Positions 8,699-17,191 of a stretch of DNA of 64,000 bases are shown in pieces. Both the position numbers and the translations under genes were made by a program. Source of the stretch: an uncultured Alsobacter sp. (GTDB taxonomy: Bacteria > Pseudomonadota > Alphaproteobacteria > Rhizobiales > Beijerinckiaceae); contig NZ_CAMFHB010000023.1 in NCBI RefSeq assembly GCF_945952055.1, forward strand, positions 32,670 through 96,669, in the 5' to 3' direction. Within the stretch, counting starts at the first letter, position 1, and each line of letters opens with the position of its first letter. The notes under the pieces are model-generated. The model saw only the letters and a program-made list of their open reading frames with translations. It did not search any database and was not told the origin of the DNA.

Positions 8699-8713
8699 TT
8701 AACGGAACCTTAA
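8699..8713. promoter_or_regulatory. CtrA-type site in divergent promoter region
   Basis: TTAACGGAACCTTAA is a perfect TTAA-N7-TTAA match. It lies midway between the divergent starts at 8640 (minus) and 8769 (plus) and could serve either gene. Assignment to CtrA rests on the motif alone. Confidence 0.45.
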
Positions 8714-8768
8714 AGAACGTCGTTTCAGGATAGTTAAGACCGTAGTCGTTCCTTGAGGATGCGCGCGT

Positions 8769-9482
8769 ATGTCGGCTTCCCTCCATCCGTCCCCGACCTT
8801 CGGACGGCGCGTCGCTGCCCACGAGCCGGAGGCGGCCGCCGCGGGCACCGGCCGGTTGACGGTGCTGCTCGCCATCGCAGCAGGCCTGGTCGTCGGCGGG
8901 CTCGCGTTCGGCCTTCGCCCTGCCCCGCCGCCCGCCCCCAAGGACGTGGTGGCCCGCATCGGCGCGCAGGTGCTGAACATCCCGGCCGGCCTCGTGCGCA
9001 CGCACGACGGAGAAGGCCGGGTCGATCTGGCGGTTCGCTGGGCGGATCTCGGCCCCGCCGCGACGACGGGAACGTCCGACAAGACCGCGGCGCCGCGCAT
9101 CGGCGACGTGCTGCTCGTGACGCTGTCGGCCGCGGATCCCGCCACGACCCGTCCGGATCGCCTCGGCAGCCTCTATGCTCGCTTCCTGGAGACGGCGGTG
9201 AAGGCAGGCCCCGCCAACCTGATCGAGCGCAAGTTCAAGGCGGGCACGCCCTACGAGAACCAGGAGCTCCTGTTCTCGCCGCCCGACGGCCGGCGCTTCC
9301 TGGCCGTCTGCGACGCCAAGCCTCGCGCAGGGGAAGTCCTGCCGCCCCTGTGCACCACGCGGTTCGAGCGCAACGGCATCGCCGTCCAGATCCGCTTCGA
9401 ACCCCGTCTCGTCGAATCCTGGGAGCGCATCGAGAGCGGCCTGACGCCCCTCGTCGACCGCTGGATGCGACCGGCCGGCTGA
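8769..9482 (+). CDS. Membrane-anchored hypothetical protein (237 aa)
   Basis: An N-terminal cytoplasmic stretch of about 27 residues is followed by one membrane segment (LTVLLAIAAGLVVGGLAFGL) and a Pro/Ala-rich hinge. The rest, probably periplasmic, is about 180 residues of mixed alpha/beta sequence with two cysteines (VCDAKP and PLCTTRFERNG) that could form a disulfide. I do not recognise the family. Lone gene with a CtrA-type site 56 bp upstream of the start. Confidence 0.65.
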   Translation: MSASLHPSPTFGRRVAAHEPEAAAAGTGRLTVLLAIAAGLVVGGLAFGLRPAPPPAPKDVVARIGAQVLNIPAGLVRTHDGEGRVDLAVRWADLGPAATTGTSDKTAAPRIGDVLLVTLSAADPATTRPDRLGSLYARFLETAVKAGPANLIERKFKAGTPYENQELLFSPPDGRRFLAVCDAKPRAGEVLPPLCTTRFERNGIAVQIRFEPRLVESWERIESGLTPLVDRWMRPAG

Positions 9483-9497
9483 CGCCGGCGCTGCCGA

Positions 9498-9710
9498 TCA
9501 ATCCTCGAGATCGACGTCCAGGATCGACATGTTGAACGCGTAGGAGCGGTCGCCGTCCTCGTCGTCCAGCGAGATGATGCCCACGAACTCGTCGCCGATC
9601 ATGACCTCGGCCGAGTCGGTCTTGCGGGGCCGCGGCACCACCTTGATGTTCGCGTTGTTGAACAGGCGGCGGAGATAGTTCTGCAGCTTCAGGAGTTCGG
9701 TCTTGTCCAT
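9498..9710 (-). CDS. DUF3126 family protein (70 aa)
   Basis: Start at MDKTELLKLQNYLRRLF (ATG at 9710); a longer frame exists but adds only Arg-rich sequence. The protein is short, acidic at the end (SILDVDLED), and has NANIKVVPRPRKTDSAEVMIGDEFVGIISLDDEDGD-type features of DUF3126, a small family found almost only in alphaproteobacteria. Function unknown. It lies between a convergent gene and cysE, which is read in the same direction. Confidence 0.8.
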   Translation of the reverse strand: MDKTELLKLQNYLRRLFNNANIKVVPRPRKTDSAEVMIGDEFVGIISLDDEDGDRSYAFNMSILDVDLED

Positions 9711-9902
9711 GGAAATCCGGCCTCTCGCGCACGCCGTCGGGCGGTGCTCCCGGGTCGGACTTGCCACGGCTGAAGGCGCACCGCAAGCATGGGCGCCAGA
9801 GCACGCCCGGTTTCGGTGGAAACGCCGCCCGCCCCCGGCGGAGCCGCGTTGACGGGCCGTCCCGGCCGGCCTGGCGGCGGACCTTCGCGGCCCCCGCGGG
9901 CT

Positions 9903-10748
9903 TCACTCGCCGACGGGCGAGAGCTTCTCGGCGAGGAGCTGGTCCATGCTGCGGGCCGGCTCGGCGCAGCCGGCCGTTCCCACCACCTGCGCAGGCACGC
10001 CCGCGACCGTGCTGTTGCGCGGCACCGGCTTCAGCACGACCGATCCGGCGGCGACGCGGGCGCACTGCCCCACCTCGATGTTGCCGAGGATCTTGGCGCC
10101 GGCGCCGATGAGCACGCCCTGGCGGACCTTGGGATGCCGGTCGCCCCGCTCCTTGCCCGTCCCGCCGAGCGTGACGTCCTGGAGCATCGACACGTTGTCC
10201 TCGATGACGGCGGTGGCGCCGACGACGAGGCCGGTCGCGTGGTCGAGGAAGATGCCCCGGCCGATCCGCGCGGCCGGGTGGATGTCGGTCTGGAACACCT
10301 CGGACGAGCGGCTCTGCAGGTAGAGCGCGAAGTCGCGGCGCCCGGCCGTCCACAGGGCGTGGGCGAGCCGGTGCGTCTGGATGGCGTGGAAGCCCTTGAA
10401 GTAGAGCAGCGGCTCGACGAGTCGCTGGCAGGCCGGGTCGCGGTCCGTGACGGCCATGAGGTCGGCGCGGAACGCCTCCCCGATCGTCTTGTCGGCGGCA
10501 ATGGCCTCGGTATAGGCGTGCACGATGAGTTCGCCCGGCACCGCCTCGTGGTCGAGGCGCGCGGCGACGCGGTGGATCACGGCCGATTCCAGCGTGCCCC
10601 GGTTCAGCACGGAGCCCATGATGAAGCCGCCGAGCGCCATGTCGCGCCGGATGATCTCGTCGGCCTCCTGCCGGATGCGGTCCCAGACGGGATCGACACG
10701 TCCCGCGACGGGGCCGCGCTGCAGAGGGGAAGAGCCGTGGGCGGTCAT
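9903..10748 (-). CDS. cysE: Serine O-acetyltransferase (281 aa)
   Basis: Makes O-acetylserine from serine and acetyl-CoA, the carbon skeleton for cysteine. An N-terminal helical domain (residues 15-150) is followed by the hexapeptide beta-helix with DIHPAARIG, DHATGLVVG (catalytic His), DVTLGGTGKERGDRHPK, and the C-terminal VAGVPAQVV. Start at MTAHGSS (10748). The C-terminal tail, which in other CysE proteins binds CysK and mediates cysteine feedback, is extended here (to ...LSPVGE). The cysK-like gene is 5.5 kb away, so they are not in one operon. Confidence 0.93.
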   Translation of the reverse strand: MTAHGSSPLQRGPVAGRVDPVWDRIRQEADEIIRRDMALGGFIMGSVLNRGTLESAVIHRVAARLDHEAVPGELIVHAYTEAIAADKTIGEAFRADLMAVTDRDPACQRLVEPLLYFKGFHAIQTHRLAHALWTAGRRDFALYLQSRSSEVFQTDIHPAARIGRGIFLDHATGLVVGATAVIEDNVSMLQDVTLGGTGKERGDRHPKVRQGVLIGAGAKILGNIEVGQCARVAAGSVVLKPVPRNSTVAGVPAQVVGTAGCAEPARSMDQLLAEKLSPVGE

Positions 10749-10847
10749 GGGCGGCCTCGGGGCTTGACGCGGGAAGGCGGAGATTATCACAGCTAGGGTC
10801 CCCCACCCAGCGCTGCAAGTCTGCATCGACGCAAGGAGGCGCCACCC

Positions 10848-11663
10848 ATGAGCCCCCGTTCCACCGAACGACGTTTCGCTGATGGCCGGCTGCGCCTTGC
10901 CGGCCAAGGGCCTGTCTCCGTCCTGCTCATCGACAACGGCGCGCGCCGCAACGCCTTCGACCTTGCGATGTGGCAAGCGGTGCCCGACGCGGTGGCCGCC
11001 GTCGAGGCGGACGACGAGGCCCGGGTCCTGGTGATCCGGGGCGCGGGCGAGCTTCCGTTCGCGTCGGGGGCCGACATCAGCGAGTTCTCCACCGTGCGGG
11101 CCACGGCCGCCGGGGGCCTGGCCTACGAGGAGGCGAACGTCGCCGCCTTCGACGCGGTGGCGCGCTGCCGCAAGCCGGTGATCGCGATGATCCGGGGGTT
11201 CTGCCTGGGCGGCGGACTCGGCCTCGCGCTCGCCTGCGACCTGCGCGTCGCCGCCGAGGGAGCCCAGTTCGGCATCCCGGCCGGCCGCCTCGGCGTCGGC
11301 TACCCGCCCCAGGCCTATGCCTACGCGGTGGCGGCCATCGGGGCGATGCGCAGCAAGGAGCTGTTCTTCACGGCCCGGCGGCTGGGGACCGAGGACGCCT
11401 TCGCGGCCGGCTTCCTCACCCGCGTCGTCGCGCCCGAGGACCTGGAGGCCTCGGTCGCGGCGCTCGCCGCCACCGTCGCCAGCCAGGCGCCGCTGACGCT
11501 GGCGGCCGCCAAGGCGGGGATCGACGCGGCGGCGGGACTGCCCGGCGCCCCCGGTCCCGAGGCCCTGAAGGCCATGGCGGCGGCCTGCTTCGACAGCGAC
11601 GACTACCGGGAGGGCCGCACGGCCTTCCTCGAAAAGCGCGACCCCCACTTCCGCGGGAGATGA
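10848..11663 (+). CDS. Crotonase-fold (enoyl-CoA hydratase/isomerase-like) protein (271 aa)
   Basis: Crotonase fold with the CoA oxyanion-hole elements FASGADISEF and GGGLGLALACDLRVAA. Hydratases carry one Glu in GGGCE and another in the following QPE stretch; here these positions read GGGLG and IPAG, so both usual catalytic glutamates are absent. It is therefore unlikely to be a standard enoyl-CoA hydratase. Other crotonase chemistries (isomerase, hydrolase, decarboxylase) use different residues and remain possible. Divergent from cysE with about 100 bp between starts, no obvious operon partner. Confidence 0.8.
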   Translation: MSPRSTERRFADGRLRLAGQGPVSVLLIDNGARRNAFDLAMWQAVPDAVAAVEADDEARVLVIRGAGELPFASGADISEFSTVRATAAGGLAYEEANVAAFDAVARCRKPVIAMIRGFCLGGGLGLALACDLRVAAEGAQFGIPAGRLGVGYPPQAYAYAVAAIGAMRSKELFFTARRLGTEDAFAAGFLTRVVAPEDLEASVAALAATVASQAPLTLAAAKAGIDAAAGLPGAPGPEALKAMAAACFDSDDYREGRTAFLEKRDPHFRGR

Positions 11664-11735
11664 GAGAAAACGGCCCGCTGAGGTTGAATAACCGTCTCAG
11701 CCGGCAGGCGTAGACCCCTGCCCGGACTCTAACAT

Positions 11736-12626
11736 TCAGCCGCGGGCCGGCGCGACGCCCGGCCTGAAGTGACGCTCGACGAAGTCGACGATGGCGCGGG
11801 TGAAGACGTCGTTCTTGTCGCCCGCGACCATGTGGCGGGCATCGGCCACGTCGACGAAGGCGCTGCCGGGGGCCAGGTCCAGGAACTCGCGCGCCTGCTC
11901 GGGCGAGACGAGTTCGCTGGAGGCGCCGCGCACCAGCAGGCTCGGCACCCGCAGGGCGCGGGCCGCATCGCGCAGCCGCTCCACGACGTCGCCCGCGTCG
12001 GGATCGAACCGGTTGGCATGGTCCAGGAAGCGCGGGTCCCAATGCCAGTACCAGCGGCCGTCGGCGCGGTGGCGCAGGTTCTTGCGCAGCCCGTCCAGCG
12101 ACTTCGGCCGCGGCCGATGCGGCAGGTAGGCGGCGATGGCGTCCGCCGCCTCCTCCACCGTCGCGAACCCCGTCTCGGCGTGTTCGCGCATGAAGCCGAC
12201 GATGCGGGCCACCCCGTCCTCGCGGATCGAGGGCGTCACGTCGACCAGCACGAGGGCTGCGATGAGCGCCGGTTCGATGGAACTCGCCAGCAGCGACGCG
12301 ATGCCGCCCATGGAGGCGCCGACGACCACCGGCGACTGGCCGCTCTCGGCCCGCAGCACGCGCGCCACGGCCAGCACGTCGGCGGCCATGGCGACGCTCT
12401 TGTAGTTCCCGTCGGGCGCCCAGTCGCTGTCGCCGTGGCCGCGCTGGTCGACCGTGACCGTCGAGAACCCGTCCCTGGCGAGATCGCGCGCCGTGCCCGC
12501 GAAGGCGTGGCGCGTCTGCCCGCCGCCATGCATCAGCATCACCCAGGGCATGCCGGCTTCGTGGACGGTGGCGACCAGGCGGTTGCCGTCGGCGCCCGCG
12601 AAGGTGCGCGTCGCGCCACGGGTCAC
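11736..12626 (-). CDS. Alpha/beta hydrolase B (296 aa)
   Basis: Alpha/beta-hydrolase fold: oxyanion loop HGGGQTRHAF, DQRGHGDS, nucleophile elbow GASMGG (Ser), and late HMVAGDKND (His), with a helical cap from about residues 150 to 225. I use a GTG start at 12626: it overlaps the stop of the upstream hydrolase as GTGA (4 bp), a classic coupling arrangement, and gives a full N-terminus beginning VTRGATRTFAGADG. Esterase or C-C hydrolase activity is likely but the substrate is unknown. Confidence 0.82.
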   Translation of the reverse strand: MTRGATRTFAGADGNRLVATVHEAGMPWVMLMHGGGQTRHAFAGTARDLARDGFSTVTVDQRGHGDSDWAPDGNYKSVAMAADVLAVARVLRAESGQSPVVVGASMGGIASLLASSIEPALIAALVLVDVTPSIREDGVARIVGFMREHAETGFATVEEAADAIAAYLPHRPRPKSLDGLRKNLRHRADGRWYWHWDPRFLDHANRFDPDAGDVVERLRDAARALRVPSLLVRGASSELVSPEQAREFLDLAPGSAFVDVADARHMVAGDKNDVFTRAIVDFVERHFRPGVAPARG

Positions 12627-13396
12627 GGACGCCTCTTCAGGTAGTCGAGCACCGCCTGCTTGTGGGCCTTGTCGCCCACCGCGAGGTTGTGGTCGCGGCC
12701 GGGAATGTCGAAGGCTTCCGCGCCCGGGATCAGGTCGGCCAGCGCGTGCGGATCCCCCGCGACGGGGTCCTTCGTGCCGACGCTGACGAGCACCGGCAGC
12801 CGGATGCTGCCCACCTGTTCCGGCGTGAGCGTCTGCCGGGAGCCGCGGATGCACGCGGCGAGCGCCTGCAGGTCGCTGCGATTCTGGTCGGCGAAGGCGC
12901 GGAACATGCGCTGCATCGGGTCCGTGAGGTCGGCGAGGGAGCTCGCCTCCATGGCGTCGGCGATGCCGAGCGGCAGCCCGACGCCCTGGACCAGGTGGAT
13001 GCCGAGACCTCCGAGCAGGGCCGAGCGGACGCGCTCGGGATTGGCCAGGGCGAGATGGGCCGTGATCCGGGCTCCCATCGAGTAGCCCATCACGTCGGCC
13101 CGCGCGATGCCCAGGTGATCCATGAGCCGGCGGACGTCCTGCGCCATGACGTCGGAGGCGTAGGCGGCCGGATCGTGCGGCTTGTCGCTGGCGCCGTGGC
13201 CGCGGTTGTCGAGCGCGACGACGCGCCGCCCGTCGGCCAGCAGCGTCTTCACCCAGCCCGGATTGACCCAGTTGACCGCGTGGCTCGAGGCGAACCCGTG
13301 CACGAGCACGATCGGCTCCCCGGCGCCGGCGTCCGGACTCTCGTCGATGTAGGCGATGGAAACGTCGTCGGAGGAGAAGCGGTGCATCGGTCTCAT
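12623..13396 (-). CDS. Alpha/beta hydrolase A (257 aa)
   Basis: Alpha/beta hydrolase with HGFASSHAVNW, DNRGHGASDKP, nucleophile GYSMGA (Ser) and terminal GRDHNLAVGD (His). ATG at 13396 has GGAGAGG five to six bases upstream; the Met three codons later has no such site. First gene of a two-gene unit whose stop overlaps the start of hydrolase B by 4 bp. The two proteins are only distantly alike, so this is a pair of different hydrolases rather than a recent duplication. Confidence 0.85.
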   Translation of the reverse strand: MRPMHRFSSDDVSIAYIDESPDAGAGEPIVLVHGFASSHAVNWVNPGWVKTLLADGRRVVALDNRGHGASDKPHDPAAYASDVMAQDVRRLMDHLGIARADVMGYSMGARITAHLALANPERVRSALLGGLGIHLVQGVGLPLGIADAMEASSLADLTDPMQRMFRAFADQNRSDLQALAACIRGSRQTLTPEQVGSIRLPVLVSVGTKDPVAGDPHALADLIPGAEAFDIPGRDHNLAVGDKAHKQAVLDYLKRRP

Positions 13397-13542
13397 GTCC
13401 TCTCCGCCGGGTTAAGCCACGCCGCGCCGGCCGGGGCAACCCCTGCGGCAGGCTGGCGAACTCGCCTTTTGGACCCTAGCGCGCGGCGCCCCGGGCCATT
13501 ATGGTGCGCGCCGATTGTCCAGCTTCGCGCGGAGCCTTCCTG

Positions 13543-13803
13543 ATGGCCGACCACGGCACGCCTCACTTCCAGAACGACCGCGGTGCGCCCGGCATCCGCA
13601 TCGGGGCGCGGGAATTCATGTGCATCGGGGCGACTCCGCCCTTCGACCATCCGCACGTGTTCCTCGACATGGGCTCGGACAGCGAGATCGTGTGCCCGTA
13701 TTGCTCCACGCTCTACAGCTTCGATCCCACCCTGCACGGCTCCGAGACGATTCCGGCCGGCTGTTCCTGGGACGCCGCGGGCGCTCGCAAGTCCGCTGCC
13801 TGA
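13543..13803 (+). CDS. CHCC zinc-finger domain protein (86 aa)
   Basis: Cys/His pattern MCIG...DHPHVFLDMG...VCPYCSTLY matches the zf-CHCC domain of the bacterial relatives of NDUFS6, the zinc-binding accessory subunit of complex I. Start at MADHGTPHF has GGAG eight bases upstream and fits the family length. It is likely a small zinc protein associated with respiratory complex I, though no nuo gene is in the window. Confidence 0.85.
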   Translation: MADHGTPHFQNDRGAPGIRIGAREFMCIGATPPFDHPHVFLDMGSDSEIVCPYCSTLYSFDPTLHGSETIPAGCSWDAAGARKSAA

Positions 13804-13875
13804 TTTCAGCCGGGTCCGTCGGGCCGTCCGGCCCGCGCCTTTCTCCGTGATCCCCCGCCCGAGGAGTTTTCCGTC

Positions 13876-15081
13876 GTGAGCGCCGCGCAGGCGGGATCCG
13901 ACATGCCGATCCTGATCGCCGGCGCCGGCATCGGAGGTCTCACGGCCGCGCTCCTGTTCGGACGCGCCGGACACCCCGTGACCGTGCTGGAAAAGCGCAC
14001 GCGGATCGAGGAGGTGGGCGCCGGGATCCAGCTGTCTCCCAACGCATCGCAGGTGCTGGTGGGCCTGGGCCTCGGCCCGGCGCTGGGCCGTGCGGCGGGC
14101 GAGCCGGACCGCCTCCTGGTGCGCCGGGGCATGAGCGGCGCCCGCCTGGTGGCGATGCCGCTCGGCAAGACCATGCGCGAACGCTTCGGCGCGCCCTACT
14201 ACGTGGTGCACCGGGCCGACCTTCAGACCGTGCTGCTCGATGCGGTGCGCAGCCTGCCCAACGTCCGCCTCCTCTTCGGCCGCTCGGTGACGAGCGTGGA
14301 CCAGGAAGGCGCCGAGGCGATCGTGTCGGTGACGGAGGCGAACGGCCCCGAGACCTATCGCGGCGGCCTGCTGATCGGCGCGGACGGCCTGTGGTCGCGC
14401 GTCGCGGCGGCGATCGGCGACCAAAGCGAGCCCGACTTCACTGGCTTCGTAGCCTGGCGCGGCGTGGTCGATGCCGAGAAGGCCCCTCCCCCGTTTCGGC
14501 GCCAGGAGACCGGCCTCTGGCTCGGGCCGGGCGCCCACGTGGTCCATTACCCGCTGCGGGCCGGCAAGCTCGTGAACGTGGTCGCCGTGGTGAGCGACCG
14601 CAACGCCGAGCCCGGCTGGTCGCGCCCCGGCGCGTCCGACCAGCTGCGCCGCCGCTTCGGCAACTGGTCGCCCGAGCTCAAGGCGCTGTTCGACTCCGTG
14701 CCCGAGTGGCAGGTCTGGTCGCTGTTCGACCGGGCGCCGCGGACCTCCTGGACCAGCGGACGCACCGCCCTGCTCGGCGATGCCGCTCACCCGATCCTGC
14801 CGTTCCTGGCGCAGGGCGGCGCCTTCGCCATCGAGGACGCCGCCGTCCTGGCCCACCACGTCAAGGGCAAGCCGGGCGACGTCCCGGCCGCGCTCGCGGC
14901 CTACGCGGCCGCGCGCCGCCCGCGCGCGGCGGCCATCCAGGCCGCGGCACGGCGCAACGGCACCATCTACCACATGCACGATCCCTTCGCCTTCGCCCGC
15001 GACCTGGTGATGAAGCGCATCGGGGGCGACGGCCTGATGAACCGCTACACCTGGCTCTACGATTGGGGCCCCACGCGCTGA
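13876..15081 (+). CDS. FAD-dependent aromatic-ring monooxygenase (401 aa)
   Basis: Group A flavin monooxygenase like salicylate or 6-hydroxynicotinate hydroxylase. N-terminal Rossmann motif AGAGIGGLTAAL, GAGIQLSPNA, the middle GADGLWSRV (FAD/NADPH DG motif) and late GDAAHPILPFLAQGGAFAIEDA (FAD ribityl motif). GTG start at 13876 has GAGGAG nine bases upstream. It would hydroxylate a phenolic or heteroaromatic acid using NAD(P)H and O2; the substrate cannot be assigned. It follows the zinc-finger gene at 72 bp and ends upstream of a terminator. Confidence 0.88.
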   Translation: MSAAQAGSDMPILIAGAGIGGLTAALLFGRAGHPVTVLEKRTRIEEVGAGIQLSPNASQVLVGLGLGPALGRAAGEPDRLLVRRGMSGARLVAMPLGKTMRERFGAPYYVVHRADLQTVLLDAVRSLPNVRLLFGRSVTSVDQEGAEAIVSVTEANGPETYRGGLLIGADGLWSRVAAAIGDQSEPDFTGFVAWRGVVDAEKAPPPFRRQETGLWLGPGAHVVHYPLRAGKLVNVVAVVSDRNAEPGWSRPGASDQLRRRFGNWSPELKALFDSVPEWQVWSLFDRAPRTSWTSGRTALLGDAAHPILPFLAQGGAFAIEDAAVLAHHVKGKPGDVPAALAAYAAARRPRAAAIQAAARRNGTIYHMHDPFAFARDLVMKRIGGDGLMNRYTWLYDWGPTR

Positions 15082-15227
15082 CTCTGCGTCCCCGGGATGT
15101 AATCGGCCGCGAAACAATCACCGGCTGTTGCCGGTACGACACAGCCGACTCGAGCGCCCCGCGCTACATTCACATTCTCGCTGGCGTCTGGTGACCCTTC
15201 CCCGCCGGCGGGTCCTCCCTGAACTCA

Positions 15228-15263
15228 AAGGCCCCCAGGGCTCTGTCGCTGGGGGCTTTTTCT
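15228..15263. terminator. Rho-independent terminator
   Basis: GCCCCCAG (15231-15238) pairs with CTGGGGGC (15249-15256) around a 10-base loop, followed by TTTTTCTT on the plus strand. It can end plus-strand transcription after the monooxygenase; on the minus strand a shorter T tract (CCTTT) could also serve the tRNA gene just upstream. Confidence 0.8.
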
Positions 15264-15273
15264 TGGCCCGTGC

Positions 15274-15358
15274 TGGTGCCCGCACCCGGACTCGAACCGG
15301 GACGCCCGAAGGCCCGAGATTTTAAGTCTCGTGCGGCTACCGATTTCGCCATGCGGGC
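15274..15358 (-). tRNA. tRNA-Leu (anticodon TAA)
   Basis: Read on the minus strand, the acceptor stem GCCCGCA pairs with TGCGGGC and ends with an encoded ACCA (CCA). The anticodon stem-loop is CGAGA-CTTAAAA-TCTCG with anticodon TAA. A T arm with GGTTCGAGTCC and a long variable arm (GGGCCTTCGGGCG) mark it as a class II tRNA, as expected for leucine. Length is 85 nt including CCA. It is the only tRNA I find in the window. Confidence 0.95.
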
Positions 15359-15432
15359 CCGCGGAGCAGGCTTAGCCCGCCGCGGCGCGGGCGGCAACGG
15401 GGGTGGCGCCGCGACGGCCTGCGTCCGCGCTC

Positions 15433-17016
15433 CTAGAGCAGCGGGCGCATCGTGGCGGCGAGTTGCTGGGTGGCCGGATAGTCGATCTTGCCGGAGCCCA
15501 GCACCGGGATGCCGGCCGTCACCAGGATGGCGCGCGGCACCCAGAGTTCGGGGTATTGCTGCGCCTGGGCGTGGGCCAGGAGCGCGGGCCGCTCGGCGTC
15601 CGGCTTGTCGGTGACGAGCACGATCTGCTCGCCCTTGCGCGCGTCGGGCAGGGTGACCGCGACGTGGGTGGCGCCGGGCCACAGACCGGCGGCCAGCGTC
15701 TCGATGGCGGCGAGCGACACCATCTCGCCGCCGATCTTGGCGAAGCGCTTGGCCCGGCCCCGAATGCGCAGGAAGCCGTCCTCGTCGATGGCGACGATGT
15801 CGCCGGTGTCGTACCAGCCGTCCGGCAGGGACGCCGGCCGGCCATCGCCGCCCGGCGCCAGGTAGCCGGCCATGACGTTGGGCCCGCGCACGACGAGGCG
15901 CCCTCCCCCTTCCTGCAGGCCTTCGACGGGATCGAGACGGTGCTCGATGCCGGGCAGCAGCCTTCCGACCGTGCCGGCGCGATTGTCGAAGGTCTGGTTC
16001 ACGGCGATGACCGGCGAGCACTCGGTCGCGCCGTAGCCTTCCAGGATGGTCGTGCCCGAGCGGTTCCAGGCCTCACGCGTCTGCTCGCGCACGCGCTCGG
16101 CCCCGGCCACCACCACCTTGACGCTGTCGAGGTCGCCGGGCTCGGCGGCGCGGGCCCAGCCCAGCAGGAACGTGTCGGTCCCGAACAGGATCGTCGCGCC
16201 CACCGCCTTGGCGAGCTTCGGCACCTGCCGGTAGTGGAGCGGGCTGGGATAGAGCACCGTCCGGATGCCGCACAGCAGCGGCAGCAGCAGCCCGCCGGTC
16301 AGCCCGTAGCTGTGGAACACGGGCAGCGGGTTCAGCATGACCTGCCCGGTCTCGAGCGGCGGCGAGCCGATATGGGCGAGGATCTGCCCCACATTGGCGA
16401 GGATGTTGGCGTTGCTGAGCGCCACGCCCTTGGGCTTGCCCTCCGACCCGGAGGTGAACAGCACCACGGCGGGATCGTCCGGCGCCAGCGCGTGGCGCGC
16501 GTGCAGGGAGGCGGCGAACCAGGACGCGACCAGCGCCAGGGCCTTGTCGAGGCTCGTCACCGAGGCGCGGACGTCCTCGAGGTAGACGATCGAGACTCCT
16601 GGCCCCTCCTCGTCGCCCGCGGCGAGCCCGGCGACGACCTCGTCGAGCTTGCCGCTGTCGACGAAGCGCCGGCTGGTGACGACGGTCCGGATGTGGCAGG
16701 TGCGCACGGCCGAGCGCAGGTTGGCGAGGCCGGCCGTGAAGTTGAGCATCGCGGCGACGCGCCCGTAGGCCGAGAGGCCGAACAGCACCAGCGCGACGGC
16801 GTTGACGTTGGGCAGCAGGATCCCCACCGCCTCGCGCCGCGCCGACAGGGCGGCGAGCTTGCGCCCGATGACGAGGGCGCCCAGCACCAGGCGCGCATAG
16901 CTCAGCGGGCTGCGCTCGGGATCCTCCAGGATCGGCAGGTTCCGCCCGAACCTGCCCGCGGCGTCGATGAGCCCCTGGAACAGCGTGCGGCGGGTCGTGG
17001 AGACGTCGAAGGCCAT
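15433..17016 (-). CDS. ANL-family acyl-CoA/acyl-ACP synthetase, Aas C-domain-like (527 aa)
   Basis: Acyl-adenylate-forming enzyme with the phosphate loop FTSGSEGKPKGVALSN, YGATECSP, YDTGDIVAIDEDGF and the C-terminal lysine in GSGKIDYPA. The opening DVSTTRRTLFQGLIDAA is like the synthetase half of Aas (2-acyl-glycerophosphoethanolamine acyltransferase/acyl-ACP synthetase), but the acyltransferase half is absent. I start at MAFDVSTT (17016), with GGGGA nine bases upstream; the Met three codons earlier would overlap that site. Likely activates fatty acids; acceptor (CoA or ACP) unknown. Confidence 0.85.
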   Translation of the reverse strand: MAFDVSTTRRTLFQGLIDAAGRFGRNLPILEDPERSPLSYARLVLGALVIGRKLAALSARREAVGILLPNVNAVALVLFGLSAYGRVAAMLNFTAGLANLRSAVRTCHIRTVVTSRRFVDSGKLDEVVAGLAAGDEEGPGVSIVYLEDVRASVTSLDKALALVASWFAASLHARHALAPDDPAVVLFTSGSEGKPKGVALSNANILANVGQILAHIGSPPLETGQVMLNPLPVFHSYGLTGGLLLPLLCGIRTVLYPSPLHYRQVPKLAKAVGATILFGTDTFLLGWARAAEPGDLDSVKVVVAGAERVREQTREAWNRSGTTILEGYGATECSPVIAVNQTFDNRAGTVGRLLPGIEHRLDPVEGLQEGGGRLVVRGPNVMAGYLAPGGDGRPASLPDGWYDTGDIVAIDEDGFLRIRGRAKRFAKIGGEMVSLAAIETLAAGLWPGATHVAVTLPDARKGEQIVLVTDKPDAERPALLAHAQAQQYPELWVPRAILVTAGIPVLGSGKIDYPATQQLAATMRPLL

Positions 17017-17057
17017 GCGGATCATTCCCCGAGGCTCAGACGCGGTTGGACTGATGT

Positions 17058-17175
17058 GCGTCCTTCGACACGCCCGCTGCGCGGGCTGCTCAGGATGAGG
17101 AGCTTTGTAAGCGTTTGACTTGCCAGAAAGATCCTCATCCTGAGCAGCCGCCATAGGCGGCGTGTCGAAGGACGC
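17058..17175. repeat. Family B intergenic palindrome (two-arm copy)
   Basis: Arms at 17058-17101 and 17132-17175 are near-perfect inverted copies of a 44-base unit (GCGTCCTTCGACACG ... GCTCAGGATGAGGA). Each arm has its own internal hairpin (CCCGCTGCGCGGGC in arm 1). A one-arm copy is at 47412-47455. It lies in the gap upstream of the acyl-CoA synthetase start. Confidence 0.9.
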
Positions 17176-17191
17176 AGGATTTCGCCGCGGC

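Noticed and set aside
15082..15273. Possible small plus-strand coding frame between the monooxygenase and tRNA-Leu
   Set aside because: It runs through a terminator hairpin and the tRNA gene and has no ribosome site.
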